From: Salinibacterium sp. ZJ70
GTDB lineage: Bacteria; Actinomycetota; Actinomycetes; Actinomycetales; Microbacteriaceae
Length of the DNA stretch: 64,000 nt
Assembly (NCBI RefSeq): GCF_011751865.2
Contig: NZ_CP061770.1
Coordinates: forward strand, 248,001-312,000
Direction: 5' to 3'
Positions 1-9,006 of this stretch are shown here, in pieces (the first letter of the stretch is position 1; each line of letters begins with the position of its first letter). The translations under genes and the position numbers were made by a program. The notes below the pieces were generated by a model that was given only the letters and a program-made list of their open reading frames with translations, was not told the DNA's origin and searched no databases.

Positions 1-3000
1 CTGGCGGAAGAAGTACCCGCCGCCGCCGGCGAGGCTCTCGAGCAGGCGGTCCCGCAGCGGGTCCGGTTCGAGGGCGAGCGGTTCCGGGAGCGTCAGGTGC
101 GCGGCGTCCGCGAGGTGCAGGCTCACCCATCCGTCGCCGCCCGGCAGCTCGCCGTGGCCCGCCCACAGCACCTCGCCTGCGGCCATCAGCTCATCGAGCA
201 TCGCGGGGCTGTAGTCGCGCACGCGCCCGGGGAGCACGAGGCTCTCCCAGCTCGTCGCGGGGAGGGCGAGGCCTCCGAGCTGATCGATGACCGAGACGAG
301 GCCGTCGATGCCGCGCAGGCCTCCGCGTCCGTTCACGCGCATGTGCTGCCACTCCGGCAGGAAGCGCCCGAGCGCGGCCTGCGGCACCGGCTCCACCTCG
401 GCGCGCAGCGCCGCGAGCGAGCGAGCGCGCAGACGCCGCAGCACCTCCGGGTCGACCCATTCGGAGCCGGTGGCGCCGGGGCGGAACTCTCCCTCGACCG
501 CGCGGCGGTCGGCAGCGAGGCGCCGCAGCGCATCCGTGACGACGGCGACGCCGAGGCCCAGGCGCGTCGCGGCATCCGCGGCAGTGAAGGGTCCGTGGGT
601 GCGGGAGTAGCGGCTCACGAGGTCGCCCACCGGATCGGCGACGGGCTCGAGGAAGACGCTCGGCACGCCGATCGGAAGCGGCACCCCGAGCGCATCCCTC
701 AGGCGCGCCGCATCCTCGACGACCGCCCAGCGCTCGAGGCCCGCGATCTGCACCCGCAGCACGCGGTTCGCCCGCGCGAGCCCGGCCAGCATCCCGCCCA
801 CCACCCCTGAGGTGTCAGTTTGTGCCGCCTGCGCGCCAGCCGCTGCGGCGTGTTCTGACACCTCAGCGAGGGTGGTGCGGGCGGCGAGCTCGGCGAGCGA
901 GAGCGGGCCGAGGATGCGGAGGAGGTCGACGAGGCCCTCGGCGTCCTTCGCATGGCGGTCGGGCTCGAGGCGCTGCAGCTCGCGCTCGGTCTGCGCGATG
1001 ACCTCCGGATCGAGCAGCTCCCGCAGCTCGGCGCGCCCCAGCAGCTCCGCCAGCAGCGACGGATCGAGCGACAGCGCCGCCGCACGGCGCTCGGCGAGCG
1101 GAGAATCGCCCTCGTACAGGAACGCCGCCACGTAGCCGAACAGCAGGGTGCGAGCGAACGGGCTCGGCGCATCCGTCTCGACCTCGACGAGCCGCACCCG
1201 CTTCGACTCGATCTCGGTCGCGAGCTCGTGCAGCGACGGCAGGTCGTAGGCGTCCTGCAGCACCTCGCGCACCGTCTCGAGGATGATCGGGAAGCTCGGG
1301 TACTTGCGCGCCACCTCGAGCAGCTGCGCCGAACGCTGCCGCTGCTGCCACAGCGGCGACCGCTTGCCGGGGTTGCGACGCGGCAGCAGCAGCGCGCGCG
1401 CCGCAGATTCGCGGAACCGGGAGGCGAAGAGCGCAGAGCCCCCGACCTCCTCGGTGACGATCGTGTCGAGTTCGCCCGGCTCGAAGATGAAGAGCTCCGC
1501 GCCCGGCGGTTCGGCATCCGTCTCGGGCAGGCGCACGACGATGCCGTCGTCACCCGCCATCGCCGACCCGTCGACCCCGTGCCGCTCGCGGATGCGCGCG
1601 GCGACCGCGAGCGCCCACGGCGCGTGCACGGGGGTGCCGTAGGGCGAGTGCAGCACGAGTCGCCAGTCGCCGAGCTCGTCGCGGAAGCGCTCGACGAGCA
1701 GCGTGCGGTCGGTGGGCACGACGCCGACTGCGGCCTTCTGCTCGGCCACGTAGGCGGCGAGGTTGCGAGCGGCGCGCTCGTCGAGCCCGTCGGCTTCGAG
1801 GCGCGCCTGATCGACGGTGCCGGATGCGAGCTCGCCCGCGAACGCGCCGATCGCGCGCCCCAGCTCCGCGGGACGCCCGAGGCCGTCGCCCTTCCAGAAC
1901 GGCACGCGCCCCGGCTGCCCGAAGGCGGGGGAGACGAGCACCCGATCCGAGGTGATCTCCTCGATGCGCCAGCTCGTCGCACCGAGCGCGAACACGTCGC
2001 CCACGCGCGATTCGTAGACCATCTCCTCGTCGAGCTCGCCCACACGGCGCGCGCCATCTTCGGTGCCGACGATGAACACGCCGAACATGCCGCGGTCGGG
2101 GATGGTGCCGCCGCTCGTCACGGCGAGACGCTGCGCTCCGGGTCGCCCGCTGATGGTGCCTGCCACCCGGTCCCACACGATGCGGGGGCGCAGCTCGGCG
2201 AACTCATCCGACGGATACCGCCCGGCGAGCAGATCGAGCGTCGCCTCGAACGCGGAGCGGGGGAGCGTCGCGAAGGGCGCCGAGCGGCGCACCTGGTCGA
2301 ACCACTCCTCGACCTCTATGGTGTCGAGGGCGACGGCGGCGACCGTCTGCTGGGCGAGGATGTCGAGCGGATTCTGGGGCACCTGGATCGCCTCGATGAG
2401 GCCCTGCCGCATGCGCTCGGTCGCGATCGCGGTGTGCAGCAGGTCGGCGCGATGCTTGGGGAACATCACGCCCTTGGAGATCTCGCCCACCTGGTGGCCG
2501 GCGCGGCCCACGCGCTGCAGACCGCTCGCGACCGACGGCGGCGACTCGACCTGGATCACGAGGTCGACGGCGCCCATGTCGATGCCGAGTTCGAGCGAGC
2601 TGGTCGCGACGACGCAGCGCAGCCTGCCCGACTTCAGGTCGTCTTCGATCTGCGCCCGCTGCTCCTTCGACACGGAGCCGTGGTGCGCGCGCGCGAGGAT
2701 CGGCTCCGCACCCGCCGTGCGCCCCGACTGCGCCATGAGCTGGGCGGGCGTCTTCGTCGAGCGTTCGGGCGGCGTCTCGCCGGCCTCCTCCGCGAGCATC
2801 TCCTCGTACAGCTCGTTCATCGAGGCGGTGAGGCGCTCCGCGAGGCGGCGCGAGTTGGCGAACACGATCGTGGAGCGGTGCCGCAGCACCTCGTCGACGA
2901 TCGCCCGGTCCACGTGCGGCCAGATCGATCCGCCCGAGGCGAGCGCCTTCTCGTCGCCGTCGAGCGCCTCCTCGGTGGCGCGAGCACCCAGCTCGGTCAT

Positions 3001-3726
3001 GTCCTCGACGGGAACCACGACGCGCAGCTCGAAGGTCTTCTGGATGGGCGGCGCGACGATCTCGACCTGCTCGCGCCCGCCGAGGAAGCGCGCGACCTCG
3101 TCGAGCGGACGCACCGTCGCCGAGAGGCCGATCCGCTGGGCGGGCTTCGGCAGCAGCGCATCGAGGCGTTCGAGGGAGACGGCCAGGTGCGCGCCGCGCT
3201 TGGTCGCGGCGACGGCGTGGATCTCGTCGATGATGACCGTCTCGACGCCCGCGAGGGTCGAGCGCGCGGCGCTCGTGAGCATGAGGAAGAGCGACTCGGG
3301 GGTCGTGATGAGGATGTCGGGGGGCTCACGCTGCAGCAGGCGGCGATCCGCGGCGGGGGTGTCGCCGGAGCGCACGCCGACGGTGACCTGTGGGGGCTCC
3401 GAGCCGAGCCGCTTCGCCGTCTGGGTGATGCCCACGAGCGGTGAGCGGAGGTTGCGCTCGACATCGACGCCGAGAGCCTTGAGCGGCGAGATGTACAGCA
3501 CGCGCGTGCGGGTGCGCGGATCCGCGGGCGGCGAATCGATGAGCCGGTCGAGCGACCAGAGGAACGCCGAGAGCGTCTTGCCGGATCCGGTGGGGGCGAC
3601 GACGAGTGCGTGGCGCCCCGACGAGATCGCCTCCCACGCGCCCGCCTGGGCCGCGGTCGGCTCAGGGAACGCGCCCGCGAACCACTCGCGGGTCGCGGGC
3701 GAGAAGCGCTCGAGGGCCGGGTGCAC
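1..3726 (-). CDS. lhr: Lhr-type superfamily 2 ATP-dependent helicase, C-terminus cut by window edge
   Basis: Large DNA helicase of the Lhr family, thought to act in DNA repair. 1242 codons are visible and the frame stays open to base 1; the family is usually about 1500 residues, so roughly the last fifth is missing. The N-terminus shows a Q-like start (FSPATREWFAGAFPEPTAAQ), Walker A APTGSGKT with Lys50, TTPES, and the DEIH box at 167-170. Helicase domain 2 has SSLELGIDMG and QRVGRAGHQ, typical of Lhr, followed by the winged-helix and Lhr-core regions. I chose GTG at 3726 because the ATG codons just upstream are out of frame; a GTG further upstream in the same frame is possible. Residues 954-974 are encoded by an inserted-looking palindrome (807-866). 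It is divergent from the ABC transporter operon. Confidence 0.93.
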   Translation of the reverse strand, partial: MHPALERFSPATREWFAGAFPEPTAAQAGAWEAISSGRHALVVAPTGSGKTLSAFLWSLDRLIDSPPADPRTRTRVLYISPLKALGVDVERNLRSPLVGITQTAKRLGSEPPQVTVGVRSGDTPAADRRLLQREPPDILITTPESLFLMLTSAARSTLAGVETVIIDEIHAVAATKRGAHLAVSLERLDALLPKPAQRIGLSATVRPLDEVARFLGGREQVEIVAPPIQKTFELRVVVPVEDMTELGARATEEALDGDEKALASGGSIWPHVDRAIVDEVLRHRSTIVFANSRRLAERLTASMNELYEEMLAEEAGETPPERSTKTPAQLMAQSGRTAGAEPILARAHHGSVSKEQRAQIEDDLKSGRLRCVVATSSLELGIDMGAVDLVIQVESPPSVASGLQRVGRAGHQVGEISKGVMFPKHRADLLHTAIATERMRQGLIEAIQVPQNPLDILAQQTVAAVALDTIEVEEWFDQVRRSAPFATLPRSAFEATLDLLAGRYPSDEFAELRPRIVWDRVAGTISGRPGAQRLAVTSGGTIPDRGMFGVFIVGTEDGARRVGELDEEMVYESRVGDVFALGATSWRIEEITSDRVLVSPAFGQPGRVPFWKGDGLGRPAELGRAIGAFAGELASGTVDQARLEADGLDERAARNLAAYVAEQKAAVGVVPTDRTLLVERFRDELGDWRLVLHSPYGTPVHAPWALAVAARIRERHGVDGSAMAGDDGIVVRLPETDAEPPGAELFIFEPGELDTIVTEEVGGSALFASRFRESAARALLLPRRNPGKRSPLWQQRQRSAQLLEVARKYPSFPIILETVREVLQDAYDLPSLHELATEIESKRVRLVEVETDAPSPFARTLLFGYVAAFLYEGDSPLAERRAAALSLDPSLLAELLGRAELRELLDPEVIAQTERELQRLEPDRHAKDAEGLVDLLRILGPLSLAELAARTTLAEVSEHAAAAGAQAAQTDTSGVVGGMLAGLARANRVLRVQIAGLERWAVVEDAARLRDALGVPLPIGVPSVFLEPVADPVGDLVSRYSRTHGPFTAADAATRLGLGVAVVTDALRRLAADRRAVEGEFRPGATGSEWVDPEVLRRLRARSLAALRAEVEPVPQAALGRFLPEWQHMRVNGRGGLRGIDGLVSVIDQLGGLALPATSWESLVLPGRVRDYSPAMLDELMAAGEVLWAGHGELPGGDGWVSLHLADAAHLTLPEPLALEPDPLRDRLLESLAGGGGYFFRQ
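807..866. repeat. Imperfect palindrome (family A) inside the Lhr reading frame
   Basis: Arms CTGAGGTGTCAG (807-818) and CTGACACCTCAG (855-866) are perfectly complementary over 12 bp and continue imperfectly inward (TTTGTGCCGCC against the complement of GGCGTGTT). The unit is about 60 bp, a multiple of three, and keeps the helicase frame open, adding about 20 residues rich in Ala, Gln and Thr. A second copy of the same family lies at 9691-9746. It resembles REP-type or MITE-like elements; no transposase is in the window. Confidence 0.8.
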
Positions 3727-3895
3727 CCCTTCATCATGACCCCCGCCCCCGACCCGCGTCACGGATCGGGCGGCGTCGAGCTGCCGCCGTCATCCTTCCG
3801 AGGTACACGGCCGTCCGGAGATACCCCGATCGGAGGCCGCCACACAGGGTCGCTCCTTCGTACCGTCGAAGAGACACCACACGAAGGAGACCCAC
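3727..3895 (+). promoter_or_regulatory. Divergent intergenic region, likely promoter of the ABC/two-component operon
   Basis: The 169 bp between the lhr start and the ABC ATPase gene hold TACCGT at 3861-3866 as a possible -10 box, and upstream of it an ATACCCCGATCGGAG stretch (3821-3835) that could be an activator site. No good -35 hexamer is seen. The ribosome site is CGAAGGAGA just before the ATG at 3896. The promoter assignment is tentative. Confidence 0.3.
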
Positions 3896-4819
3896 ATGAT
3901 CGAGGTACACGGCCTCACGAAGAGGTACGGCGACCGCGTCGCGGTCGACCACATCGACTTCACTCTCGAACCCGGGCAGGTCACCGGGTTCCTCGGCCCG
4001 AACGGCGCCGGCAAATCCACCACGATGCGCATGATCGTCGGACTCACGCCCCCCACCGAGGGCAGCGTGACGATCGACGGCTGGCGCTACGGCGAGCTGC
4101 GGTCACCGCTCACCACCGTCGGCGCGCTGCTCGACGCGAAGGCCGTCCACCCCGGCCGCACCGCTTACCAGCACCTGCTCTCGGTCGCGGCGACCCACGG
4201 CCTGCCCAAGGGCCGCGTGCACGAGGTGATCGAGCTCACCGGCCTCGAATCCGTGGCGAACAAGCGCGTCAAGGGCTTCTCGCTCGGCATGGGCCAGCGG
4301 CTCGGCATCGCCTCGGCGCTCATCGGCGACCCGCGGGTGCTCATCTTCGACGAGCCGGTCAACGGACTCGACCCCGAAGGCGTGCGCTGGGTGCGCGAGT
4401 TCTCGCGCTTCCTCGCCTCGGAGGGGCGCACCGTGTTCCTCTCCAGCCACCTCATGAGCGAGGTCGCGCTCACCGCCGACCGCGTCATCGTGATCGGCAA
4501 GGGGCGCATCCTCGCCGATGCCCCTGTCGCCGATCTGGTGGCGGGCGCCGGTGCGCAGGCCGTCCGCGTGCGCACCGCACGCGCCGGCGAACTCGCCGAG
4601 CTGCTCGCCCGCACCGGGGCGACCGTGGCATCCGACGACCCCGGCGTGCTCGTCATCACCGGGCTCGGCATCGAGCAGATCGCCCAGCAGGCAGCAGCCT
4701 CCGGCATCGTGCTGCTCGAACTCACCCCCGTCACCACGTCCCTTGAGGAGGCGTACATGGCCATCACCGATGGCGCTGTCGAATACCGCACCGCGAGCCC
4801 CGCGGGGGTGGCACGATGA
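3896..4819 (+). CDS. ABC transporter ATP-binding protein (ABC-2 exporter type)
   Basis: Cytoplasmic ATPase that would drive the membrane partner encoded next. 307 residues, the normal size for this group. Visible motifs: Walker A GPNGAGKST near residue 40, Q-loop region after the first sheet, signature SLGMGQRLGIA, Walker B VLIFDEPVNGLDP, and switch His in LSSHLMSEV. The C-terminal 80 residues form the accessory tail common to drug or lantibiotic exporters (CcmA-like). A good GGAG ribosome site precedes the ATG. It overlaps the permease gene by four bases (ATGA), and a histidine kinase and response regulator follow in the same operon. This context suggests export or resistance to a cell-envelope compound; the substrate is unknown. 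Confidence 0.95.
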   Translation: MIEVHGLTKRYGDRVAVDHIDFTLEPGQVTGFLGPNGAGKSTTMRMIVGLTPPTEGSVTIDGWRYGELRSPLTTVGALLDAKAVHPGRTAYQHLLSVAATHGLPKGRVHEVIELTGLESVANKRVKGFSLGMGQRLGIASALIGDPRVLIFDEPVNGLDPEGVRWVREFSRFLASEGRTVFLSSHLMSEVALTADRVIVIGKGRILADAPVADLVAGAGAQAVRVRTARAGELAELLARTGATVASDDPGVLVITGLGIEQIAQQAAASGIVLLELTPVTTSLEEAYMAITDGAVEYRTASPAGVAR

Positions 4820-5631
4820 CCGCCGTCGCAGCACCCCGCTTCGGGGCGGCCTACCGCCCCACGTTCGGCCGCGCGCTGCGCTCCGAGTGGATCAAGCTCC
4901 GCAGCCTGCAGTCGACCTTCTGGACCGCGCTGCTCACCGTCGGCATCATGGTCGGATTCGGAACGCTGTTCGCGCTGCTCGTCGTCACCGACCCGGGCAC
5001 TGGGCCCAACCGGCCGATGTTCCTCGTCATCGGCTACCCGTTCGCGCAGCTCACGATCGGCGTGCTCGGCGCGCTCATCGTGACCGGCGAATATGCCACC
5101 GGCGCGATCCGCACCACGTTCACCGCGGATCCGAACCGCTGGCGGGTGATCGCCGCGAAGGGGCTGCTGCTCACGATCGTGGCCAGTGTGCTCGCCGCCA
5201 TCTCGACGGGGCTGAGTGCCCTCGTGGGGGTCGCGCTGTTCTCCGGCTTCGACGTGCAGCTCGACGCGACTCCTGCCTCGCTCATGGGCGTCGCGGGCGC
5301 CGTGATCGCGTGCCTCGCGCTGACCGCGCTCCTGGCGTACGGAACCGGCCTGCTGGTGCGCAACTCCGCCGCCGCGATCACGATCGTCGTCGGAGTGCTG
5401 TTCGTCGCGCCGATCCTCATGCAGCTGGTGGTCATGTTCACGGGTGCGGACTGGGCGTACGCGATCTACAACCACCTCCCCAGCACCGCCGGCTCGCAGA
5501 TGATGGTGGGCATGGAGATGGGGCTCGGAGATTCGGCGCTCACCGCTGGCCAGGGGGCCGCGTGGCTCGCCGCCTACGCCGCCGCGGCGCTCGCGGCGGG
5601 TACCGTCGCAAGTGCGAGGCGGGAACACTGA
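4816..5631 (+). CDS. ABC-2 type transporter permease
   Basis: Membrane subunit of the exporter, 271 residues with about six hydrophobic segments. The N-terminus (FGRALRSEWIKLRSLQSTFWT) is the amphipathic start typical of ABC-2 permeases that carry a small family of SEWxKLRS motifs. It then has TM helices near residues 35-55, 75-95, 125-150, 165-190, 195-215 and 240-265. The start overlaps the end of the ATPase gene and translation is likely coupled. It acts in the cytoplasmic membrane with the ATPase at 3896. The transported molecule cannot be read from sequence. Confidence 0.92.
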   Translation: MTAVAAPRFGAAYRPTFGRALRSEWIKLRSLQSTFWTALLTVGIMVGFGTLFALLVVTDPGTGPNRPMFLVIGYPFAQLTIGVLGALIVTGEYATGAIRTTFTADPNRWRVIAAKGLLLTIVASVLAAISTGLSALVGVALFSGFDVQLDATPASLMGVAGAVIACLALTALLAYGTGLLVRNSAAAITIVVGVLFVAPILMQLVVMFTGADWAYAIYNHLPSTAGSQMMVGMEMGLGDSALTAGQGAAWLAAYAAAALAAGTVASARREH

Positions 5632-5654
5632 TCGAGACGAACCACACGGATGCG

Positions 5655-7019
5655 GTGCCGGACCCCACACGGGGTGCGGCACCGCGTTCGCGCGTGCGCG
5701 AGGTGCTCGCGTGGCTGCGCCCGCCCGCGGTCCCCACCGCCGAGGGGCCCTTCAGCGAGCTGGACGCCCGCCGACTCGGCCCCATCCGTCGGTTCTTCGC
5801 CCGGCATCCCGTCGTGATGGACGTCGTGATCGCGTTGCTCTTCGCCGTGCCGGCGATGATCGAGCCGCTCACGATCGTCATCGAAGGCACTCGCACTCTC
5901 GAACTGCAGCCGAGCGCGTGGTCGCTCGTGCTCATCGCGGTCGGTGCGCTCGTGCTCCTGCGGCGCCGCCGCGAACCGGTGCTCACGCTCGCGGCGCTCG
6001 TCGTGCTTCTCGTCGTGAGCTTCCTGGTGACCGGCTTCACGGGCGGATTCGAGATGGCGATCGCTTTCGCCATCTACGCGGTCGCCGCCCACCGCGGCGT
6101 ATGGGTGGCCTGGATCGGACTCGGCAGCGCGCTCGTCGTGCTCACGGTCTGCGCGTCGCTCCTCCTCGCCGACGACCCCGTCGAGGCGTCCGGCATCGAC
6201 CGGATCTTCGTCATCGCGTTCACGGTCGGCTACCAGGCGATCGCGGGGCTCGTCGCGCTCGTCATCGGCGTGAGCGTGCGCGCCCGCCGCCAGCACATCG
6301 ACGAGCTCATCATGCGCGCCAACGCGATGGCGCGCGACCGCGACCAGCAGGCGGCGCTCGCCGTCGCCGACGAGCGCACCCGCATCGCCCGCGAACTGCA
6401 CGACGTCGTGGCGCATTCGCTCACCGTCATGGTGGCGCTCGCGGACGGCGCTCGCGCGTCCGCCGCATCCGACCCCGTGGCGTCGACACGGGCGCTCGAC
6501 GCCCTCACCGAGATCGGCCGCTCCTCGCTCGCCGACATGCGCCGCGTGCTCGGCGTGCTGCGCGAACCGGACGACGACGCCCCCCTCGAACCCGAGCCCG
6601 ACGTGAGCCTCGACGAGCTCGTCGACCGCTTCCGGGCCGCGGGCCTTCCCGTGCGTCTCGTGCGCAGCGGGATGCACGCCGACCTCGACGTGTCGGTGCG
6701 GCGCGCGGTCTGGCGCATCGTGCAGGAATCGCTCACCAACGTGCTGCGCTACGCGCCCGAATCCAGCCAGGTGGTCGTCTCTCTCGTACGCACCGACCGC
6801 GTCGACGGCATCGAAGGAGACTGGTTCCAGGTGCGCGTCACGAACCGCGTCGATGCGGCATCGGCGCCGCAGGCGACGATCGGCACCGGCCGCGGCATCA
6901 TCGGAATGCGCGAACGCGCCGCCGCGCACGGCGGAAGCGTGGTCGCCGGTCCGCTCGCCGACGGATGGCAGGTGGAAGCGACCCTGCGACTCGATCACAC
7001 CCTGGAGGGGACCCCATGA
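5655..7019 (+). CDS. NarL-family sensor histidine kinase
   Basis: Membrane sensor kinase that pairs with the response regulator starting at 7016 (four-base ATGA overlap). N-terminal half holds about five TM segments (from VVMDVVIALLFAVPAMIEPL onward). A coiled linker follows, then HisKA_3 with the phospho-acceptor His in ARELHDVVAHSL, and a HATPase_c domain with VQESLTNVLRYAP (N box) and GTGRGIIGMRERA (G box). The start is uncertain: GTG at 5655 is used; CTG at 5628 has a better purine-rich stretch before it and would overlap the permease stop, and GTG 5694 is also in frame. It probably senses envelope stress or the exporter substrate. Confidence 0.9.
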   Translation: MPDPTRGAAPRSRVREVLAWLRPPAVPTAEGPFSELDARRLGPIRRFFARHPVVMDVVIALLFAVPAMIEPLTIVIEGTRTLELQPSAWSLVLIAVGALVLLRRRREPVLTLAALVVLLVVSFLVTGFTGGFEMAIAFAIYAVAAHRGVWVAWIGLGSALVVLTVCASLLLADDPVEASGIDRIFVIAFTVGYQAIAGLVALVIGVSVRARRQHIDELIMRANAMARDRDQQAALAVADERTRIARELHDVVAHSLTVMVALADGARASAASDPVASTRALDALTEIGRSSLADMRRVLGVLREPDDDAPLEPEPDVSLDELVDRFRAAGLPVRLVRSGMHADLDVSVRRAVWRIVQESLTNVLRYAPESSQVVVSLVRTDRVDGIEGDWFQVRVTNRVDAASAPQATIGTGRGIIGMRERAAAHGGSVVAGPLADGWQVEATLRLDHTLEGTP

Positions 7020-7705
7020 CCGAGGCCGCCGACCCGCGACCTGACCTCATCCGCGTGCTCATCGTCGACGACCAGTCGATGCTGCGCATGGGCTTCTCGC
7101 TTGTTCTGAACGCCGAACCCGATATCGAGGTGGTGGGCGAGGCGGGCGACGGCGCCGCCGGCATCGCGATGGCGAAGGCGCTGCGTCCCGACGTCGTGCT
7201 CATGGATGTGCGCATGCCGGGCGTCGACGGCATCGAGGCGACCCGCCGACTCGCGACCGAGGTGCCCGATTCGCGCGTCATCGTGCTCACGACGTTCGAC
7301 CTCGACGAGTACGCCTTCGGAGCGCTCCGTGCCGGGGCGAGCGGGTTCCTCCTGAAGGACGCGCGGCCCGCCGAGCTCGCGGGCGCCATCCGCGCCGTCG
7401 CGGCAGGAGATGCCGCCGTCGCGCCGCGCGTCACCCGCCGGATGCTCGAGATGTTCGCCGAGAAGCTCCCGGATCCCCGTGTCGCGCCTGCCGCCGACGA
7501 CCGCCTCGCCGCGCTCACCCCCCGCGAGCACGAGGTCTTCGCCGCCCTCGGCGAAGGGCTCAGCAACGCCGAGATCGCGGCGCGGTTCTTCCTCTCGGAG
7601 GCGACCGTCAAGACCCACGTCGCGCGCGTGCTCGGCAAGCTCGGGCTGCGCGACCGCGTGCAGGCGGTCGTGCTCGCCTATGAGACGGGCGTCGCTGGCC
7701 GCTGA
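7016..7705 (+). CDS. LuxR/NarL-type response regulator
   Basis: 229-residue DNA-binding response regulator. Receiver domain: acidic pair in VLIVDDQSML, phospho-acceptor Asp in DVVLMDVRMPG, Thr in VLTTFD, Lys in FLLKDARP. C-terminal LuxR helix-turn-helix: LTPREHEVFAALGEGLSNAEIA then SEATVKTHVARVLGKLGLRDRVQAV. It is coupled by overlap to the kinase and is the last gene of the exporter operon. It likely activates its own operon, possibly through the site near 3821. It ends only 12 bp from the convergent hydrolase gene. Confidence 0.95.
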   Translation: MTEAADPRPDLIRVLIVDDQSMLRMGFSLVLNAEPDIEVVGEAGDGAAGIAMAKALRPDVVLMDVRMPGVDGIEATRRLATEVPDSRVIVLTTFDLDEYAFGALRAGASGFLLKDARPAELAGAIRAVAAGDAAVAPRVTRRMLEMFAEKLPDPRVAPAADDRLAALTPREHEVFAALGEGLSNAEIAARFFLSEATVKTHVARVLGKLGLRDRVQAVVLAYETGVAGR

Positions 7706-7717
7706 TCCGCCCGCGGC

Positions 7718-8359
7718 TCAGCGCTGTGCGAGGAGGAAGCTCTCCACATCGCGGAGCTCCTCATCCGAGACGCTGTGTCCGAGACCCGGGTAGATCGCTC
7801 GCGTGAGCGAGGTGTGATGAGGCAGCCACGCGTCGCAGCGGGCGATGAGCGGGGGCAGGAAGAACGGATCCACCGAGCCGCGGCCCCAGAACAGCGGCGG
7901 CAGCTCGCGCCTGAGCGCGGCATCCGAGGGATGCACCCCGCTCACGACGAACCCCGCCAGATTCACGGCGAACGACACGATGCCGTGGCCCTGACGCAGC
8001 AGATGCGTCGCCATCGCGCCGCCCTGTGAGAAGCCGAGCGCGCCCACCTTCGTGGGCTTCCACGGCCGGTGACGCAGCCAGGTGAGCACCGCATCCGACA
8101 TCTCGTCGGCCGACGACATCCGCGGATCCCCGGGCGTCTCGACAGCGTCATCGAACCACGCGAAGCCCGGGCCGAAGTCATACGGGGCACGCAGCGACGC
8201 GTAGACGAAACCCGGAGGCAGCAGGGGGAACAGCGAGGCCAGGTCGCGCTCATCCGATCCGCGGCCGTGCATCACGATCACGAGCGGATGCTGATCGCGG
8301 GCCTCGGGCTCTGCACTCCACACGACACGGGTGGGATCGATCGTCAACTGGCTCACCAC
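7718..8359 (-). CDS. Alpha/beta-hydrolase (phospholipase/carboxylesterase family)
   Basis: 213-residue serine hydrolase of the small carboxylesterase/acyl-thioesterase group. Motifs: oxyanion region VIVMHGRGSDERD near residue 25, nucleophile elbow GFSQGGAMA, and the late His in GLGHSVSDEE; the Asp is probably in WGRGSVDPFFL. No signal peptide, so cytoplasmic. The start is GTG at 8359 or GTG at 8356; GAGAGG is well placed upstream. The gene is divergent from the Nudix-like gene, separated by about 50 bp, and convergent with the response regulator. The natural ester substrate is unknown. Confidence 0.88.
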   Translation of the reverse strand: MVSQLTIDPTRVVWSAEPEARDQHPLVIVMHGRGSDERDLASLFPLLPPGFVYASLRAPYDFGPGFAWFDDAVETPGDPRMSSADEMSDAVLTWLRHRPWKPTKVGALGFSQGGAMATHLLRQGHGIVSFAVNLAGFVVSGVHPSDAALRRELPPLFWGRGSVDPFFLPPLIARCDAWLPHHTSLTRAIYPGLGHSVSDEELRDVESFLLAQR

Positions 8360-8411
8360 ACCATCCTCTCTCGCTGGCCCACTTGCGTCACCTGTGGGAC
8401 AGAATGGCTCC

Positions 8412-8975
8412 ATGAGCACCGTCGGCGCCGGCATCCCGGAACCCCCGCGCGAGGAACCCAATTCAGCCTGGCTGAGCGACGACGAGCTGAAGTGGGCGCG
8501 CGAGCGCATCCCGCTGCTGTACGTCGAAGCCGTGCCGGTGCGCGTCGACGGGCTCGGCGTCGTCACCGAGGTGGGTGTGCTGCTGCGCGCCAACGCGGCA
8601 GGAGAGATCACGCGCACGCTCGTCTCCGGGCGCATCATGTACGGCGAGACCATCCGGGATGCGCTGTTCCGCCACCTCGAGAAGGATCTCGGTCCGATGG
8701 CGTTCCCGCAGCTTCCGGCGAGCCCGGTGCCGTTCCAGGTGGCGGAGTACTTCCCCATCCCCGGGCTGTCGGCGTACGTCGACGACCGGCAGCACGCCGT
8801 CTCGCTCGCGTACGTCGTACCCGTGACGGGCACATGCGAGCCCCGACAGGATGCGCTCGAGATCACGTGGGTGACGCCCGGCGAGGCATCCTCGCCCACG
8901 TTCCATGCCGAGATGGAGGGCGGACGCGGCACACTCCTGCGCGCGGCGCTCGCCTCCGTGGGCGTGCTGGGCTGA
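8412..8975 (+). CDS. Nudix-fold protein with degenerate Nudix box (DUF4916-like)
   Basis: 187 residues, starting at ATG 8412 (MSTVGAGIPEPP). The middle has GRIMYGETIRDALFRHLEKD, which aligns with the Nudix box G-x5-E-x7-R-E-U-x-E-E-x-G-U. The REUxEE part reads R-H-L-E-K-D, so the glutamates that hold the metal are mostly replaced. The overall fold and the late VTPGEASSPTFHAEM segment fit the actinobacterial DUF4916 group. It is probably not a standard nucleoside-diphosphate hydrolase; it may be a binding protein or use different residues. It sits alone, divergent from the hydrolase, and is followed by the palindrome at 9007. Confidence 0.75.
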   Translation: MSTVGAGIPEPPREEPNSAWLSDDELKWARERIPLLYVEAVPVRVDGLGVVTEVGVLLRANAAGEITRTLVSGRIMYGETIRDALFRHLEKDLGPMAFPQLPASPVPFQVAEYFPIPGLSAYVDDRQHAVSLAYVVPVTGTCEPRQDALEITWVTPGEASSPTFHAEMEGGRGTLLRAALASVGVLG

Positions 8976-9006
8976 GCCGCCCGGCGCCCGAGCGCCAGAC
9001 CCCGGC

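Noticed and set aside
97..3739. Long plus-strand frames opposite lhr, including one of 830 codons
   Set aside because: They are antisense shadows of a high-GC gene. Their composition (Arg/Ala/Glu/His-rich, no domains) and the strong helicase motifs on the minus strand show which frame is real.
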